A stretch of 64,000 nucleotides of DNA from Rhizobium rhizogenes (GTDB taxonomy: Bacteria > Pseudomonadota > Alphaproteobacteria > Rhizobiales > Rhizobiaceae). Every line of letters begins with the position of its first letter. Position 1 is the stretch's first letter. The position numbers and the translations under genes were made by a program. Below are positions 54,101 through 64,000 of the stretch, piece after piece. Under the pieces are notes generated by a model. The model was given only the letters and a program-made list of their open reading frames with translations. It did no database searches and was not told the DNA's origin. The stretch is from NCBI RefSeq assembly GCF_002005205.3, contig NZ_CP019703.3, positions 1 to 64,000 of the forward strand, in the 5' to 3' direction.

Positions 54101-54469
54101 CTCTCGCCAGCGGCCAAGCAGATGCTCGAACGCGTCCGCGATGCCATCGATCGCAACGATCTCCCTGCCGGCCTTGAATATGCGTTGGCCGACAAAATGG
54201 TGAAAGCTGAACTCGAAGGTTTCGCGAAGGCTGTGTCCGAGCGTTTCGGAGAACGGACCTTCCTGCCTCTCGCCGCGAAAGACACCAACGGCAAGGCCTT
54301 CGAGACCGTTACAGCGGGCATGACGGCTGGCCAGAAGGCTGAGGTCCAGTCTGCGTGGAATTCCATGCGGACGGTCCAGCAGCTTGCCGCTCATGAACGA
54401 ACGACGGAGGCGCTTAAGCAGGCTGAGACACTGCGCCAGACGAAGAGCCAAGGGCTCTCCCTGAAATGA
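51143..54469 (+). CDS. traA: Relaxase-helicase TraA
   Basis: An 1108-residue MobA/MobL (MOBQ) relaxase fused to a helicase. The N-terminus [20 protein letters not shown] and [13 protein letters not shown] hold the relaxase start and likely Tyr; [18 protein letters not shown] near residue 140 is the metal-binding HxH motif. The helicase has [16 protein letters not shown] near 415, [12 protein letters not shown] near 480, [16 protein letters not shown] and [14 protein letters not shown] near 705. It nicks oriT and unwinds the strand to be transferred. Start GTG 51143 is chosen because relatives begin at exactly this residue; an in-frame TTG lies 24 bases earlier. It overlaps traF by four bases. 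Confidence 0.94.
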   Translation: MAVPHFSVSVVARGSGRSAVLSAAYRHCAKMEYEREARTIDYTRKLGLLHEEFVIPADSPEWVRSMIADRSVAGASEAFWNKVEAFEKRSDAQLAKDVTIALPLELTSEQNIALMRDFVERHITAKGMVADWVYHDAPGNPHVHLMTTLRPLTEDGFGSKKVAVLGRDGKPIRNDAGKIVYDLWAGSTEDFNAFRDGWFACQNKHLALAGLDIRIDGRSFEKQGIDLEPTIHLGVGAKAIERKAEQSDGKQETAPPKLERIELQEARRSENARRIQRRPEIVLELITREKSVFDERDVAKVLYRYIDDARLFQSLMVRILQSPEALRLERERMNLATGVRELAKYTTREMIRLEAEMANRAIWLSARASHGVREAVLQATFARHSRLSDEQRTAIEHVAGGERIAAVIGRAGAGKTTMMKAAREAWEAAGYRVVGIALAGKAAEGLEKEAGIPSRTLSSWELRWNQGRNQLDNKTVIVLDEAGMVSSRQMALLVETVTKAGAKLVLVGDPEQLQPIEAGAAFRAIAARIGYAELETIYRQRQQWMRDASLDLARGNIRKAVDAYTAHGRMIGLRLKDEAVESLIAAWDRDYDPSKTSLILAHLRRDVRMLNDMARAKLVERGVVAEGFAFKTEDGHRKFAPGDQIVFLKNEGSLGVKNGMLAKVLKAAPGRVVAEVGEGEHRRQVTIEQRFYNNLDHGYATTIHKSQGATVDRVKVLASLSLDRHLTYVAMTRHREDLAVYYGSRSFAKSGGLIPILSRRNAKETTLDYEQASFYRQALRFAEARGLHLMNVARAVARDRLEWTIRQKQKLVGLGARLAAIATKLGFVGNFKNSPIQNPIKEAKPMVSGITTFPKSFEQAVEDKLAADPGLKKQWEDVSTRFHLVYAQPEAAFKAINVDAMVKDQSVAKSTLAKVADAPESFGTLKGKPGLLASRAEKQDREKAIANVPALGRNLERYLRERAEAELKHETEERAVRLKVSVDIPALSPAAKQMLERVRDAIDRNDLPAGLEYALADKMVKAELEGFAKAVSERFGERTFLPLAAKDTNGKAFETVTAGMTAGQKAEVQSAWNSMRTVQQLAAHERTTEALKQAETLRQTKSQGLSLK

Positions 54470-55032
54470 CGGCGGCAGCTAGAGCGCGCCAGGCGATAAC
54501 CGCGCAACAACGACGAGCGGCCGTGATCCTCTCGGCCACGACGTTGGCCGCTATCGTGCTGGTGGCGACTGCCCTCGCCGGCGGTTATCGCATCAATCTG
54601 ACCCCGAGCGAGCCACTCGGCCTGTGGCGTATCGTTCCGCTCGGTCGCCCCGTTGCTGTCAGTGACCTAGTGTTCGTTTGCCCACCGGCAACCGCGGAAA
54701 TGCGGGAGGCGCGAGCGCGCGACTATCTCCGTTCCGGTTCCTGCCCGGGTGGCGTCGCCCCGTTGATCAAGACGGTGATCGCCGTCGCAGGCCAGCATGT
54801 CGAAATCGGCGCCAGCGTGATTGTCGATGGGCGGGTGGTTGCCTCTTCCAGCCTCGCGCCACGAGACGGAAAGGGGCGGCCGCTGGCGCCGTTTCCGAGT
54901 GGCATCGTTCCGCCAGGACATCTCTTCCTGCATTCGGCGTTCCCGGGCTCCTTCGACTCCCGGTACTTCGGTCCGGTGCCCGCTTCAGGCATTCTCGGCC
55001 TAGCGCAGGAGATCCTCACCTATGCGCCGTGA
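54466..55032 (+). CDS. traF: Conjugal transfer signal peptidase TraF
   Basis: A 188-residue S26-type peptidase with one N-terminal membrane segment ([20 protein letters not shown]). Ser48 in [11 protein letters not shown] and Lys102 in [11 protein letters not shown] form the catalytic dyad. TraF processes and cyclises the TrbC pilin in RP4-type systems. ATG 54466 overlaps the traA stop (ATGA), and the end overlaps traB by 11 bases. Confidence 0.93.
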   Translation: MTAAARARQAITAQQRRAAVILSATTLAAIVLVATALAGGYRINLTPSEPLGLWRIVPLGRPVAVSDLVFVCPPATAEMREARARDYLRSGSCPGGVAPLIKTVIAVAGQHVEIGASVIVDGRVVASSSLAPRDGKGRPLAPFPSGIVPPGHLFLHSAFPGSFDSRYFGPVPASGILGLAQEILTYAP

Positions 55033-56185
55033 GTTTCTTCGGGCGACGCAGCTGATAGTCGCTTCGATCGCGATCGGCGTGGTGGGCTGGAGCGGCCACG
55101 CGTTGCTTCTGCCCGTCGCCCTGGCGTTTCCCGTTCTTTGGTCGATGGCGCAAACGAGGGCGGTCGCGGCCCTTGTCTCGGCCAGCTATTTTCTGGCCGC
55201 ATCTCGTGGCCTGCCGCAAGGCGTCGCTGCCTTCTATTCGTCTGATATCTGGCCGGGGCTGCTCCTCTGGCTGTGCGCGTCCTCGAGCTTCGTCGCCGTG
55301 CATACGGTCCTGTGGACCGGGATCGCCGGCATTCGTCCGTTCCGCTATCTCCTTGCGGCCGTCATCATGGCCGTCCCGCCGTTCGGCATCACGGGCTGGG
55401 CGCATCCTGTCACGGCCGCTGGAGTTTTGTTTCCGGGATGGGGATGGTGGGGACTGGGCTGGATGACAGCTGGCCTTGCGGGCCTCGTAACCCGCATATG
55501 GCCAGCTGTCGCCATCGCCTTGACCGGCTTTTGGCTATGGTCCGCCGCAATCTGGACCGACCCGAGACTACCGGAAGCCTGGCGCGGCGTCGATCTGGAA
55601 ATGGGCGCTTCGCTTGGCCGCGACACCGGTCTTCGACGCCAGCATGACCTGATCGCAACGGTGCGCGACGCTGCCGGCGATGGCACCCGCTTTGTGGTGT
55701 TGCCAGAAAGTGCGCTCGGCTTCTGGACGCCGACCGTGGAGCGTCTATGGACGGGCGCACTTGCCGATGGCGATGCCACCGTCATCGCCGGCGCCGTGGT
55801 AGTCGACGCAGACGGCTACGACAATGTCCTCGTCTCGATCGACGGCAAGGGTCGCCGCATCCTTTATCGCGAACGCATGCCGGTTCCCGGCTCGATGTGG
55901 CAGCCATGGCGATCCTGGTTTGGGGAGAGCGGCGGCGCCCGGGCGGATTTCTTCGCGAACCCAATCGTCACTATCGGTGCCGGCCGGGCCGCACCACTGA
56001 TCTGCTACGAGCAACTGATCGTTTGGCCGGTCCTGCAGTCGATGCTGCACGATCCGGACGCCATCCTCGCCGTCGGAAACGGCTGGTGGACCGAAGGCAC
56101 GTCGATCATTGCCATACAGCGCGCCGCGACTACCGCCTGGGTAAAACTCTTCGCAAAGCCGCTCGTCATTGCCTTTAACACCTGA
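55022..56185 (+). CDS. traB: Conjugal transfer protein TraB
   Basis: A 387-residue membrane protein. About six to eight hydrophobic segments fill the first 190 residues, and a nitrilase/apolipoprotein-acyltransferase-like domain follows, with [11 protein letters not shown] (Glu) and [11 protein letters not shown] (Cys). The usual Lys block reads [11 protein letters not shown], so a catalytic Lys is not evident. TraB boosts Ti plasmid transfer, but its biochemistry is unclear. It overlaps the end of traF. Confidence 0.9.
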   Translation: MRREFLRATQLIVASIAIGVVGWSGHALLLPVALAFPVLWSMAQTRAVAALVSASYFLAASRGLPQGVAAFYSSDIWPGLLLWLCASSSFVAVHTVLWTGIAGIRPFRYLLAAVIMAVPPFGITGWAHPVTAAGVLFPGWGWWGLGWMTAGLAGLVTRIWPAVAIALTGFWLWSAAIWTDPRLPEAWRGVDLEMGASLGRDTGLRRQHDLIATVRDAAGDGTRFVVLPESALGFWTPTVERLWTGALADGDATVIAGAVVVDADGYDNVLVSIDGKGRRILYRERMPVPGSMWQPWRSWFGESGGARADFFANPIVTIGAGRAAPLICYEQLIVWPVLQSMLHDPDAILAVGNGWWTEGTSIIAIQRAATTAWVKLFAKPLVIAFNT

Positions 56186-56196
56186 AAGGAGACACT

Positions 56197-56811
56197 ATGC
56201 TGGACGCCGCCCTGATCAAAGAATGCGCCGACCCTTCCCTAAAACCCGCGATCGTCGAACGGTTCGTGGTATCAGCAGGCTCGGCTGATCCCCTCGCCGT
56301 CACCGTCAAATCCGGTGGCCGTTTGATCCTCGTGCCAAAAGCTGCGTCGGCTGACGAGGCGATGGTGATCGTGCGGCAATATGCTGGTCAGGCGGTGGTC
56401 CGCGTCGGTCTCACGCAGTTTCCCGCCGGCGTTGGCGTCAAGGAAGCGAGTGATCTCAAACCGGACCTCGTCGATGCCTGCCAGAACCTCCGCAAAGGCA
56501 CGGCGATGTTCGCCAAGGTGCTCCGGATCGTCGCGAAATGGTATGGCAACCCGACGAGCAAAGATGTCTTCCCGCAGATCTTCGAGGATGCGGTCTACGC
56601 ATGGAAGACCGGCGAGTTCGAGGGCGTCAGTGTGTTTCAGGCGGAGGATCCGGGAACGGCAGTTGAAGTGCCGCAGCAAAGCGAGGAGAAGATCCCCGAC
56701 GAGGAAGAGAGCGCCGAACCGAAACCAGGAGAGCAAGAGCCTGAGACGGTGCAGGATGTTGGCCGAGCGGGGATGCGGATCGACCTCTCACACATTGGAG
56801 GCCAAAAATAG
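56197..56811 (+). CDS. traH: Conjugal transfer protein TraH
   Basis: A 204-residue soluble protein of Ti-type TraH length, 11 bases after traB: LDAALIKECADPSLKPAIVE, DPLAVTVKSGGRLILVPKA, then NLRKGTAMFAKVLRIVAKWY. The C-terminal third is acidic and Pro/Glu-rich. Identified mainly by order (traA-F-B-H) and length. Function in transfer is not settled. Confidence 0.85.
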   Translation: MLDAALIKECADPSLKPAIVERFVVSAGSADPLAVTVKSGGRLILVPKAASADEAMVIVRQYAGQAVVRVGLTQFPAGVGVKEASDLKPDLVDACQNLRKGTAMFAKVLRIVAKWYGNPTSKDVFPQIFEDAVYAWKTGEFEGVSVFQAEDPGTAVEVPQQSEEKIPDEEESAEPKPGEQEPETVQDVGRAGMRIDLSHIGGQK

Positions 56812-57066
56812 ATTGACTTCGTTTCGCCGGGGGCAGCGAGGCGAGTATTGAGGTTCAAAGCAGAAAATTAGTGTAACTCAAATGCATGATATTAGTGTTT
56901 GTCGGAACGCCCCGCACGAACGTGGTGTTCGAGTTGATCAAAGCACCAGCACAGCCATCCACGAAAGAACGGCCGCGCGGAAATACGATTAGAGCAGATT
57001 CATGCCCGGCTGCGTCATAACGGGGCCTCAAGGGCAGCAACTAGCAGTCAGCACGCGCGCGTCTAC
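56812..57066. other. Intergenic region after traH
   Basis: About 255 bases, more AT-rich near 56850-56900, with no gene that I can support. It separates the traAFBH operon from the convergent small regulator. Confidence 0.4.
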
Positions 57067-57273
57067 TCATCTCGTCACAAGCACGGCAGGTTCGACGCCC
57101 AGTGCCTCTGCGATTTGGCCAAGGACGGTGACGGTCGCCGACATCTCGGCACGCTCGATTGCTCCGACATGGCGGACACTGAGGCCCGTACGGTGGGCCA
57201 CTTCCTCCTGCGTCAATTGTTTGCCATGACGGATTCGACGCATATTGATCGCCATGACCTCCTTGAGATCCAT
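57067..57273 (-). CDS. Small XRE-family regulator
   Basis: A 68-residue Cro/CI protein: a helix-turn-helix (RHGKQLTQEEVAHRTGLSVRHVGAIERAEM) and two further helices ending GVEPAVLV. There is no sensor domain. ATG 57273 is chosen because the frame further upstream would run through a palindromic operator (57291-57327). It faces away from traM, from which it is divergent, and may control itself and traM. Confidence 0.82.
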   Translation of the reverse strand: MDLKEVMAINMRRIRHGKQLTQEEVAHRTGLSVRHVGAIERAEMSATVTVLGQIAEALGVEPAVLVTR

Positions 57274-57290
57274 GACGCGAGCGGAACCTG

Positions 57291-57327
57291 AATCGGAACT
57301 ATTATTCCAGGAACTATAGTTCCGATT
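57291..57327. promoter_or_regulatory. Operator with three GGAACTA half-sites
   Basis: AATCGGAACTA (57291-57301) and TAGTTCCGATT (57317-57327) are exact reverse complements. Between them, GGAACTATAGTTCC (57310-57323) is a perfect 14-base palindrome. Half-sites GGAACTA thus occur at 57295, 57310 and, inverted, 57317. The element begins 18 bases upstream of the XRE start, suiting autoregulation. Confidence 0.7.
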
Positions 57328-57490
57328 CGTCACGGCGCGTGATATTGCTCGTCCAGGCCGTCACAAGTTACCTTGGGATATAGGGTATATGAACTTCTGA
57401 AAGACAGGCCGTGCAGTTATGGCCTATGCGGTATAATGCTCACCAGGATTTGGCTTTCGAGCGGCAAATGAAGAAATTAAGGGGAAGCGG

Positions 57491-57814
57491 ATGAAGGACG
57501 TGAACTTATCCGAGACAAAACACGAAACCAAACCGATGGGATCCTGTTTACGTTCAATGGAAAAATCAGAACTAGAGGCGCTTGCTATATCTGCAATCCG
57601 AGAGCACCGCCGGCTTATAGTCGCCGACGAAGCTGTTTATGAGGAATGGACCCGCGCGTCCGCCGACCCCTCGGTTTCGAGCGCCGTGCTCGAAAGCTTG
57701 CAGCAAGAGTATGCCGCGCGGCAAAGGAAATCCGAAGCCCAGCAGGAAGAGCTTTCGGAGATCATCGATGTGCTCGGCTACATCCCCGAGGTTCCGCTCG
57801 ATGGCGATGAATGA
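57491..57814 (+). CDS. traM: TraR antiactivator TraM
   Basis: A 107-residue, all-helical protein close to the usual TraM size. LEALAISAIREHRRLIVADE and the C-terminal SEIIDVLGYIPEVPLDGDE match the TraM pattern (IRxHRRL...LGFIPxV). TraM binds TraR and blocks transfer-gene activation until enough acyl-homoserine lactone accumulates. ATG 57491 follows AAGGGGAA. The gene is convergent with traR, with only four bases between the stops. Confidence 0.88.
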   Translation: MKDVNLSETKHETKPMGSCLRSMEKSELEALAISAIREHRRLIVADEAVYEEWTRASADPSVSSAVLESLQQEYAARQRKSEAQQEELSEIIDVLGYIPEVPLDGDE

Positions 57815-57818
57815 CCCC

Positions 57819-58868
<1,050 letters not shown>

Positions 58869-60161
58869 TTAGCGCCCGCTATAAATGGATGGAAAGATGA
58901 TATCCTGGTCCGCGAGAACGTTGAACTTATAGCCAGGACGGATGCGAATCGTCGGCTGAACGTTGAGGTTCTTCGAGATTGTCTGTTCTGTGACGCGACC
59001 GAAGCTTTCGGCAAAATTCCGCCGTGCTGCATCCGATGCCGTGTCCTGGGTGGCCAATGTTGAACTCTCCGGCATCGACATGTCGATCCCCGTCCCGATG
59101 ATTGCCACCAGAGCTGCGGAACCGAACGTCCTCCAGAGATGGCGGTCAACCTTGTCCTGGAAGCCGCCATACCCCTCGGCGTCCGTGCCGGCCATGCCGC
59201 CGATCTGCAGGGTGGATCCATTGGGAAAAATAAGGTCAGTCCAGACGACGAGAACACGCTCCTGGCCGAATGAGACCTTGGAATCATAGCGACCGAACAG
59301 CTTTGCGCCCTGCGGGATAAGGAGGCGATAGCCGCTCGCGCTGTCGTAGACATTCTGGCTGACCTGCGCGGTAATCCGCCCTGGCAGGTCGGAATTGAGG
59401 CCGGTGATCAAGGTGGCGGGAATGACCGAGCCGCGCTTCAGTTCGTAGGGTGACATCTGCGGCACGACCTGGTTTGGCAGGTAGCCGAGATCCTTGATGT
59501 CCTGATTGAAAAAATCCTCCTTCGACGGCTGTCCGTTCTGATCGACGTTTTGGCCCATCAGGCCGGATTTCATGGCGGCGGCATAAAGGTCCGACGCACT
59601 GTTGACGGCTGCATTTGTCGGCTGGCGGCCGCTGTCATTGGTGGAGGTTGCCTTCTCGAAGTCTCCGATGTCTACCTTCAGCGGCGAATCGAGCGCCGTA
59701 GCGCGAGCCTGGAGGCGAGCCATCCGCTGGCGCTGCGCTTCCCGGATATACTGCTCGTCCTGCTCCCGCTTCAGGCGAGCCTTCCACTCCTCCTCGGATT
59801 CGAGCGAGCGTCTCTCCTGTCGGTCATTCGGCCGGCGTTCAACGGCGGTCTCCTGTTTCTCGACCTTCTGCTCGACGACAGGGGTCGGTTGAAACACTTC
59901 CTGCTTCTCCGGCTCGCCGATGATGCCGTCGGTGACACCCCGTTTGAGCTGGTCGCCGAAGCTGGTCGCCGGGGTGTTGGAAGCCCCCTCGATGTCGCCT
60001 CGATGGAAGGACAGCCCCCGCAGCGACAGGCCGATCACGACGACGCCAACGAAGAGCGCGACGACGATGATGGCGATGATGATCGGCAGGCGGTTGAGCC
60101 GGCGCATGCCATTCTGATCGTCGGACTGGGCTGGCGCGCCAAGTTGGAGCGACTGGACCAT
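58869..60161 (-). CDS. trbI: Type IV secretion protein TrbI (VirB10 family)
   Basis: A 430-residue protein with a short cytoplasmic start, one membrane helix (LPIIIAIIVVALFVGVVVIGL, about 26-46), a Glu/Arg/Gln-rich periplasmic linker, and the conserved C-terminal beta-barrel domain: GSVIPATLITGLNSDLPGRI, VYDSASGYRLLIPQGAKLFG, and WTDLIFPNGSTLQIGGM. It spans the periplasm and links the inner membrane energy to the outer membrane pore. It is the last gene of the trb operon, 11 bases after trbH. Confidence 0.94.
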   Translation of the reverse strand: MVQSLQLGAPAQSDDQNGMRRLNRLPIIIAIIVVALFVGVVVIGLSLRGLSFHRGDIEGASNTPATSFGDQLKRGVTDGIIGEPEKQEVFQPTPVVEQKVEKQETAVERRPNDRQERRSLESEEEWKARLKREQDEQYIREAQRQRMARLQARATALDSPLKVDIGDFEKATSTNDSGRQPTNAAVNSASDLYAAAMKSGLMGQNVDQNGQPSKEDFFNQDIKDLGYLPNQVVPQMSPYELKRGSVIPATLITGLNSDLPGRITAQVSQNVYDSASGYRLLIPQGAKLFGRYDSKVSFGQERVLVVWTDLIFPNGSTLQIGGMAGTDAEGYGGFQDKVDRHLWRTFGSAALVAIIGTGIDMSMPESSTLATQDTASDAARRNFAESFGRVTEQTISKNLNVQPTIRIRPGYKFNVLADQDIIFPSIYSGR

Positions 60162-60172
60162 ATTGCTCTCCG

Positions 60173-60613
60173 TCAGTTGCGCTGCATGATCGAAAGTGGA
60201 CTGGTCGGCGTGGCGCCGGCCGCCGTCGGCGTATAGGCGCGGCCAAGAGCGATGGAAGGCGTCGAAACGCGCGCAAAAACCTGCCCGTCGAAGCCCTCGA
60301 CGGCAAAAGCAAGCTCGACCGGCTTGATGTCTTTGGCGACCTTGCCGTCCGTGACGACCGTATAACCCCAGCCCTTCAGGGCCGCCTCGAGGGCGGTCGC
60401 GAATTCCGACTGGTCCTTTTCCATTTTGATGGTCGTCGCAGCGCTGGCCGGACCGATTTGTTCGGCGAGACGACTTGCCATGTCACCGGCGATCGCGCTT
60501 GCGGCCGGTCCGGTGACGGCAACCGGGGTTGCATTGGTGGTCATCGCGTCGTCGGCCGTTTGGCAACCGGAGAGTAGTTTGGCCGCGATGAAGAGTGCGA
60601 GGAGCTTGCGCAT
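60173..60613 (-). CDS. trbH: Conjugal transfer lipoprotein TrbH (VirB7-like role)
   Basis: A 146-residue protein with a lipoprotein signal, lipobox LLSGC with Cys17. A helical and then beta-rich mature part follows (LEAALKGWGYTVVTDGK). It should sit in the outer membrane next to TrbG and TrbI. Three bases from trbG and 11 from trbI, same strand. Confidence 0.88.
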   Translation of the reverse strand: MRKLLALFIAAKLLSGCQTADDAMTTNATPVAVTGPAASAIAGDMASRLAEQIGPASAATTIKMEKDQSEFATALEAALKGWGYTVVTDGKVAKDIKPVELAFAVEGFDGQVFARVSTPSIALGRAYTPTAAGATPTSPLSIMQRN

Positions 60614-60616
60614 GGT

Positions 60617-61429
60617 TCAGCCTCCCCGCCGGATGGTGATCTTCTGCTGCCGCCACCCGACCCCTGATACGAGGATCGCCTTGTCGATCGCATAGTCGAC
60701 GGTCATCATGTTGTTCTTCATCCGGTAGTTGACGATGCGGTTCTGACCGCCGGAGACGACGAAGAGCACCGGCGCATCCTGACCTGAGATCGACTTCGGG
60801 AATTGGATGTAGGTCTTGACCCCGTCCGAATAGACCCGCTTCGGTTTCCACGAAGCCCCGCCGCTGATCGAATAGGAGAAGTTCAGCTTATCCGGCGCCG
60901 TGCCCGGAATGCCGCCGGTTTCGAGACGGGCATTGATGTCGGCGAGCTTGGTGGAGGTGTCCTCGGGGTACTCGAAACCAACGCGCGCCATGTACTGGCT
61001 GGGATGGGACTTGAGCTGGATATGATAGGTTCGCCGTGAGGTGGTGACGACCATCGAGGTGAGAAGACCTGGCTCCGACGGTTTGACAATCAGATGGATG
61101 GCCTGCCCGCCTGTCGCCCCCGAGGTGGCCGGCTCCACTTTCCACCGCACCGTATCGCCGACGAGCACGTCGCGAACGATCTCACCGCCCTGAAGCTCGA
61201 TGTCGCAGACCTGCAGCGGCGAGCAGACGACGGACGGCTGGGTCTCGCCGAACAGAAAAATCACTTTGCCGTCCGGTCCCGTTGTGACCAGGCCCGGTGT
61301 GCCGCGCCATTTGCGGGAGATATTCGTACCCTTGACCTCGTTGCTCGTCATGCTTTGCGCCTGCGCGCCCACCACAAAGGCGAGTCCGGCCATGCAGCCG
61401 GCGGCTGCGATCAATCCTGTCTTTTGCAT
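60617..61429 (-). CDS. trbG: Type IV secretion protein TrbG (VirB9 family)
   Basis: A 270-residue secreted protein with a signal peptide ([21 protein letters not shown]). The mature part has the VirB9 pattern: [39 protein letters not shown], and C-terminal [19 protein letters not shown] with DKTYIQFP-type strands. It forms the outer-membrane ring of the transfer channel. ATG 61429 gives the signal peptide; an apparently longer frame overlaps trbF. Confidence 0.92.
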   Translation of the reverse strand: MQKTGLIAAAGCMAGLAFVVGAQAQSMTSNEVKGTNISRKWRGTPGLVTTGPDGKVIFLFGETQPSVVCSPLQVCDIELQGGEIVRDVLVGDTVRWKVEPATSGATGGQAIHLIVKPSEPGLLTSMVVTTSRRTYHIQLKSHPSQYMARVGFEYPEDTSTKLADINARLETGGIPGTAPDKLNFSYSISGGASWKPKRVYSDGVKTYIQFPKSISGQDAPVLFVVSGGQNRIVNYRMKNNMMTVDYAIDKAILVSGVGWRQQKITIRRGG

Positions 61430-61445
61430 TGAGAAATCCCTGCCC

Positions 61446-62108
61446 TTAAAGCTGTGCCGTCCAGTCGAAATCCCGGACATAGAGGCCGATCGGATTGAGG
61501 CGGATCGTCGCCTCATCCTGTGGCGCGGTGAGCGCCACCGTTGCGATGCCGCGGAAGCGGCGTGTGCCGGTTTCCTTGCCCTTGCGGTCTCGCTCGTATT
61601 CCGTCCAGTCGATCTGATAGGTCTGGTTCGAGAGCGCCACGATGTTGTTGACCTCGATGGCGACGGTCGAGGACTTCGCTTTCTCGAAAGGTGAATTGCC
61701 TCGGAACCAGGCGTTGACCTTCTCCGTCGACGGATCGGAGGTGCGAAGAAGAGCGTATGTGCGGTCGATATATTGCTTCTGCACCACGGCATCCGGCGTG
61801 ATCGAGCGAAAGCTTGTCACGAAGTTGCCGAGTGTGGCGCGAACCACGCGGACATCGGCATATTCGATCTGCTCCGGGAAGCCTGCCGTGACTGCCGTCC
61901 CCAGCTTGTCGACCTCAACGATATAAGGCACGAGCTTGACCTGGGTACTGAGATACATCGCGTAGCTGAAGCCGATGACGGCCATCGTCAGGCCGAGAAT
62001 GCCGACGATCCGCCATGCGGAAGCAGCCTTCACATATGTGCCGTAGCGCTCGTTCCATTCCTGGCGGGCGGCAAGATACGGATTATCAGGGGCGCGGTTC
62101 GCTGCCAT
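61446..62108 (-). CDS. trbF: Type IV secretion protein TrbF (VirB8-like)
   Basis: A 220-residue inner membrane protein: short cytoplasmic start ending [16 protein letters not shown], one membrane helix ([19 protein letters not shown]) and a periplasmic VirB8-fold domain ([40 protein letters not shown]). It helps assemble the channel. 16 bases separate it from trbG and 20 from trbL. Confidence 0.93.
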   Translation of the reverse strand: MAANRAPDNPYLAARQEWNERYGTYVKAASAWRIVGILGLTMAVIGFSYAMYLSTQVKLVPYIVEVDKLGTAVTAGFPEQIEYADVRVVRATLGNFVTSFRSITPDAVVQKQYIDRTYALLRTSDPSTEKVNAWFRGNSPFEKAKSSTVAIEVNNIVALSNQTYQIDWTEYERDRKGKETGTRRFRGIATVALTAPQDEATIRLNPIGLYVRDFDWTAQL

Positions 62109-62128
62109 TTATTCTTCCCTTGTCTCGA

Positions 62129-63310
62129 TTATGGTTTGTCGTTGCGTTCGGGAGGAGGCGTCGGGCCGCTGTGACCGCTGCGCTGTTCATCGAGCTTGGC
62201 GTTGGCTAGTCCGAGGATGGACCCCGCATAAGCACCGGGAGATCCGATTGCCTTTTCCTTCGCGGCCGAGCCTGCGGCTTGTGCCCCGGAACTGAAGCTT
62301 GCGCCTATCCCCCGCAGGGCAGCACCAGCGACGGATGAACCGCCAGCTCGTGCGGCTTGGGCCGCCGCAAAACCCGCGCCGGCAGCGCCGGCGGCCAAGA
62401 ATCCAGCGCCCGCGGCGAAGGACGCCGCTTGCCCGCCGTGGCGGATTGTCTCCATACCGCCGGTGACGGAGGCTCCCTGGACGACACCCTGGATGATGTT
62501 CGGCACGTACATGGCGATGATGAAGACCACGACGGAAATACCGGCGATCGCCAGGGTGGTGACAAACTGGTCGGAGGATGCGGTCGGGGCATTGGCCAGA
62601 CCCAAGAGGACCTGTGACCCAATCTTTGCGATCATCACCAGCGCCATCAGTTTCATGCCAACGCCGAAGGCGTAGACAAGATAGCGAACAGCAAAGTCTT
62701 TGGTGAAGGAGGAACCGCCCAGGCCAAGCATGATCATGCCGGCGAGCAGGCCGACATACATCTCAACCATCACCGAAACAAAAATCGCGGCAACCAGCGA
62801 AAAGCAGATGACGACGACACCCATTGCCAGCACCGCGGCAATCGCCAGCGCATTGTCCTCGAATACGCCGAACTGCGCCTGTTGCGACATTTGCGAGGCG
62901 ACGCGAATGCCGGCATCGAACACTTCAGCGGGCGAGGCTGAACCGCCGCCGGCACCAATTTGGAAAAGACTGTCAACCACCGCCCGGGCAAAGGTCGGAC
63001 CTTGGGTCAGAACGAATGCGAAGAACCCGACGAACATGATCCGGCGCACCAGCTCCGCAAACCAGCTATCCAGCGAGGCTGACTGGATCGCCAGCCAGAC
63101 GGCGGCAATGCCGATCTCGATCGTTGCGAGGATCCAGAACAGCGATTTCGCCGCATCCATGATGGTGGTCTCCCAGCCCTTCGCGGCAGAGGAGACCTGG
63201 TTTTCCAGTTCCGTGAGGACCTGCCCCTCCTGCGCAAATGCGGGAGCAGCATAGGCGAGGAAGAACAGACCAGTTATCAGGAGTGAACGTGTGACAGCGG
63301 GCTTCACCAT
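62129..63310 (-). CDS. trbL: Type IV secretion protein TrbL (VirB6-like)
   Basis: A 393-residue polytopic membrane protein with a signal sequence and about six membrane segments. GAAVWLAIQSAS-type and FGVGMKLMALVMIAKIGSQV segments match the TrbL/VirB6 family. The C-terminal 110 residues are Ala/Gly-rich and end in a charged PTPPPERNDKP tail. It forms the inner-membrane part of the channel. It overlaps trbK by seven bases. Confidence 0.92.
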   Translation of the reverse strand: MVKPAVTRSLLITGLFFLAYAAPAFAQEGQVLTELENQVSSAAKGWETTIMDAAKSLFWILATIEIGIAAVWLAIQSASLDSWFAELVRRIMFVGFFAFVLTQGPTFARAVVDSLFQIGAGGGSASPAEVFDAGIRVASQMSQQAQFGVFEDNALAIAAVLAMGVVVICFSLVAAIFVSVMVEMYVGLLAGMIMLGLGGSSFTKDFAVRYLVYAFGVGMKLMALVMIAKIGSQVLLGLANAPTASSDQFVTTLAIAGISVVVFIIAMYVPNIIQGVVQGASVTGGMETIRHGGQAASFAAGAGFLAAGAAGAGFAAAQAARAGGSSVAGAALRGIGASFSSGAQAAGSAAKEKAIGSPGAYAGSILGLANAKLDEQRSGHSGPTPPPERNDKP

Positions 63311-63504
63311 CTCGGCCGTATCTCCTGACCATCCTTGATCGGCGGCAGCTCCTTATTCGAGCCGAAGAACTTCTCCCGGGCTGAGCGCTGCTCCTCGGTA
63401 AGCGCAGGTCTTCCGCCGTCGCTGGATTTTACGATCAGCACTGTGGCCGCGGCGGATGCAGCGGCGACAGCAAGCACCAAAGCAATTAGGACGGATCGGC
63501 TCAC
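63304..63504 (-). CDS. trbK: Entry-exclusion-type protein TrbK
   Basis: A 66-residue protein: one N-terminal hydrophobic segment (VLIALVLAVAAASAAATVLIV) and a charged tail LTEEQRSAREKFFGSNKELP. No lipobox Cys is visible, unlike RP4 TrbK. Position between trbJ and trbL, with four- and seven-base overlaps, and size fit Ti-type TrbK. Its tail shares REKFF with the end of TrbJ (REKFFNAE). Confidence 0.88.
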   Translation of the reverse strand: MSRSVLIALVLAVAAASAAATVLIVKSSDGGRPALTEEQRSAREKFFGSNKELPPIKDGQEIRPRW

Positions 63505-64000
63505 CAGCGTGGCTCCATTCTCTGACCTTCCGGAATGCTCTTGACCTCAGCGTTGAAGAACTTTTCCCGCCGGGCCTGCGCCAGGTCCTTGTCGGTCTGC
63601 TCCGTCTGTAGCCAGGTTCCCATCATCGTCATCTGTTGCGAGACGAGACCGCGAAGCTTCTGCATCTGGGCAACCTGCTGAGCGGCGATCTCGTGGCCGA
63701 CCTGCAACGCTTTCATCTGCCCGTCCGCCGTTTCGGACATCGACCGCAGCGAGGACATCGTATCTTCCTCGCTATCGAACTGGTCGGCCGTTAGGCTCGC
63801 AGCCTTCAGCGAGCTGGCGATCGTGTCGCGGTTGGTCGTCGACCAGGACTGATAAGTCGAGGAGAACGTCGCGTTATCCGGCAGGTTGGTTTTGAGGTCG
63901 GCGTAGCTCTGAAAGCGCTGCTGAAGAACGTCGTCGGCGTTGCCCATGGAGAATGAGATACTCTGACCCTGGTCGACAATACTGCGGAGCTGATTGAGAT
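63501..64000 (-). CDS. trbJ: Type IV secretion protein TrbJ (VirB5-like), 3' part
   Basis: The frame is open to the window edge, so the start lies outside. The visible 165 or so residues are helical and Gln-rich (QQRFQSYADLKTNLPDNATF, QMKALQVGHEIAAQQVAQMQ, SQQMTMMGTWLQTEQTDKDL), typical of TrbJ/VirB5 minor pilus proteins. The stop overlaps the trbK start (ATGA). trbE, trbD, trbC, trbB and traI are expected to the right. Confidence 0.9.
   Translation of the reverse strand, partial: LNQLRSIVDQGQSISFSMGNADDVLQQRFQSYADLKTNLPDNATFSSTYQSWSTTNRDTIASSLKAASLTADQFDSEEDTMSSLRSMSETADGQMKALQVGHEIAAQQVAQMQKLRGLVSQQMTMMGTWLQTEQTDKDLAQARREKFFNAEVKSIPEGQRMEPRW

Noticed and set aside
57334..57490. TraR binding box upstream of traM
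   Set aside because: GTGCAG and GCGG fragments occur, but no symmetrical 18-base box could be assembled.

Overview
The window looks like part of a large conjugative plasmid of a Rhizobiaceae bacterium (Rhizobium, Sinorhizobium or Agrobacterium type). The support is a complete TraCDG/oriT/TraAFBH set, TraR/TraM quorum-sensing regulators, a Ti-type trb operon, and the rhizobial cluster of DUF1419, DUF3085, DUF736, ParB-like and ArdC genes. Base composition is GC-rich except for a few AT-rich control regions. I see no rRNA, tRNA, insertion sequence or CRISPR array.

Region A (1-24155) is a metabolic island. A truncated inositol-monophosphatase-type gene and a DeoR/GlpR-type regulator lie at the left edge, followed by a chemoreceptor. 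A ROK regulator and a GDSL esterase face left. Facing right is a long likely operon: periplasmic binding protein, ABC ATPase, two CUT2-type permeases, a second GDSL esterase, glycerol kinase, glycerol-3-phosphate dehydrogenase, acetyl-CoA synthetase and adenylate kinase. A second chemoreceptor, class I fructose-bisphosphatase, class II aldolase and triosephosphate isomerase follow, then three small regulators. Read together, these genes suggest uptake of an ester that yields glycerol and acetate: esterases split it, GlpK/GlpD feed dihydroxyacetone phosphate to Tpi/Fba/Fbp, Acs activates the acetate, and Adk recycles the AMP made by Acs. The substrate is inference.

Region B (24156-50380) is the likely leading region for conjugation. 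It holds small plasmid genes, a 1702-residue methylase-helicase, a ParB-like protein, VapBC, ArdC, aspartate decarboxylase (PanD), DUF736 and others, nearly all pointing right, towards oriT. Several have long leaders without genes that form nested inverted repeats. Inserted here (43080-47046) is a satellite of region A: a paralogous binding protein and a third chemoreceptor. An AT-rich element of about 27 bp, shared with two sites in region A, precedes it.

Region C (47780-64000) is the transfer region: a membrane-anchored nuclease, traG-traD-traC to the left, an oriT at 51039-51076, traA-traF-traB-traH to the right, an XRE regulator with a palindromic operator, traM and traR (convergent), and trbI-H-G-F-L-K-J on the minus strand, with trbJ cut by the window edge. 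The nic-like sequence lies on the bottom strand, so the bottom strand should enter the recipient going leftward. It would then be the template strand for the rightward genes of region B.
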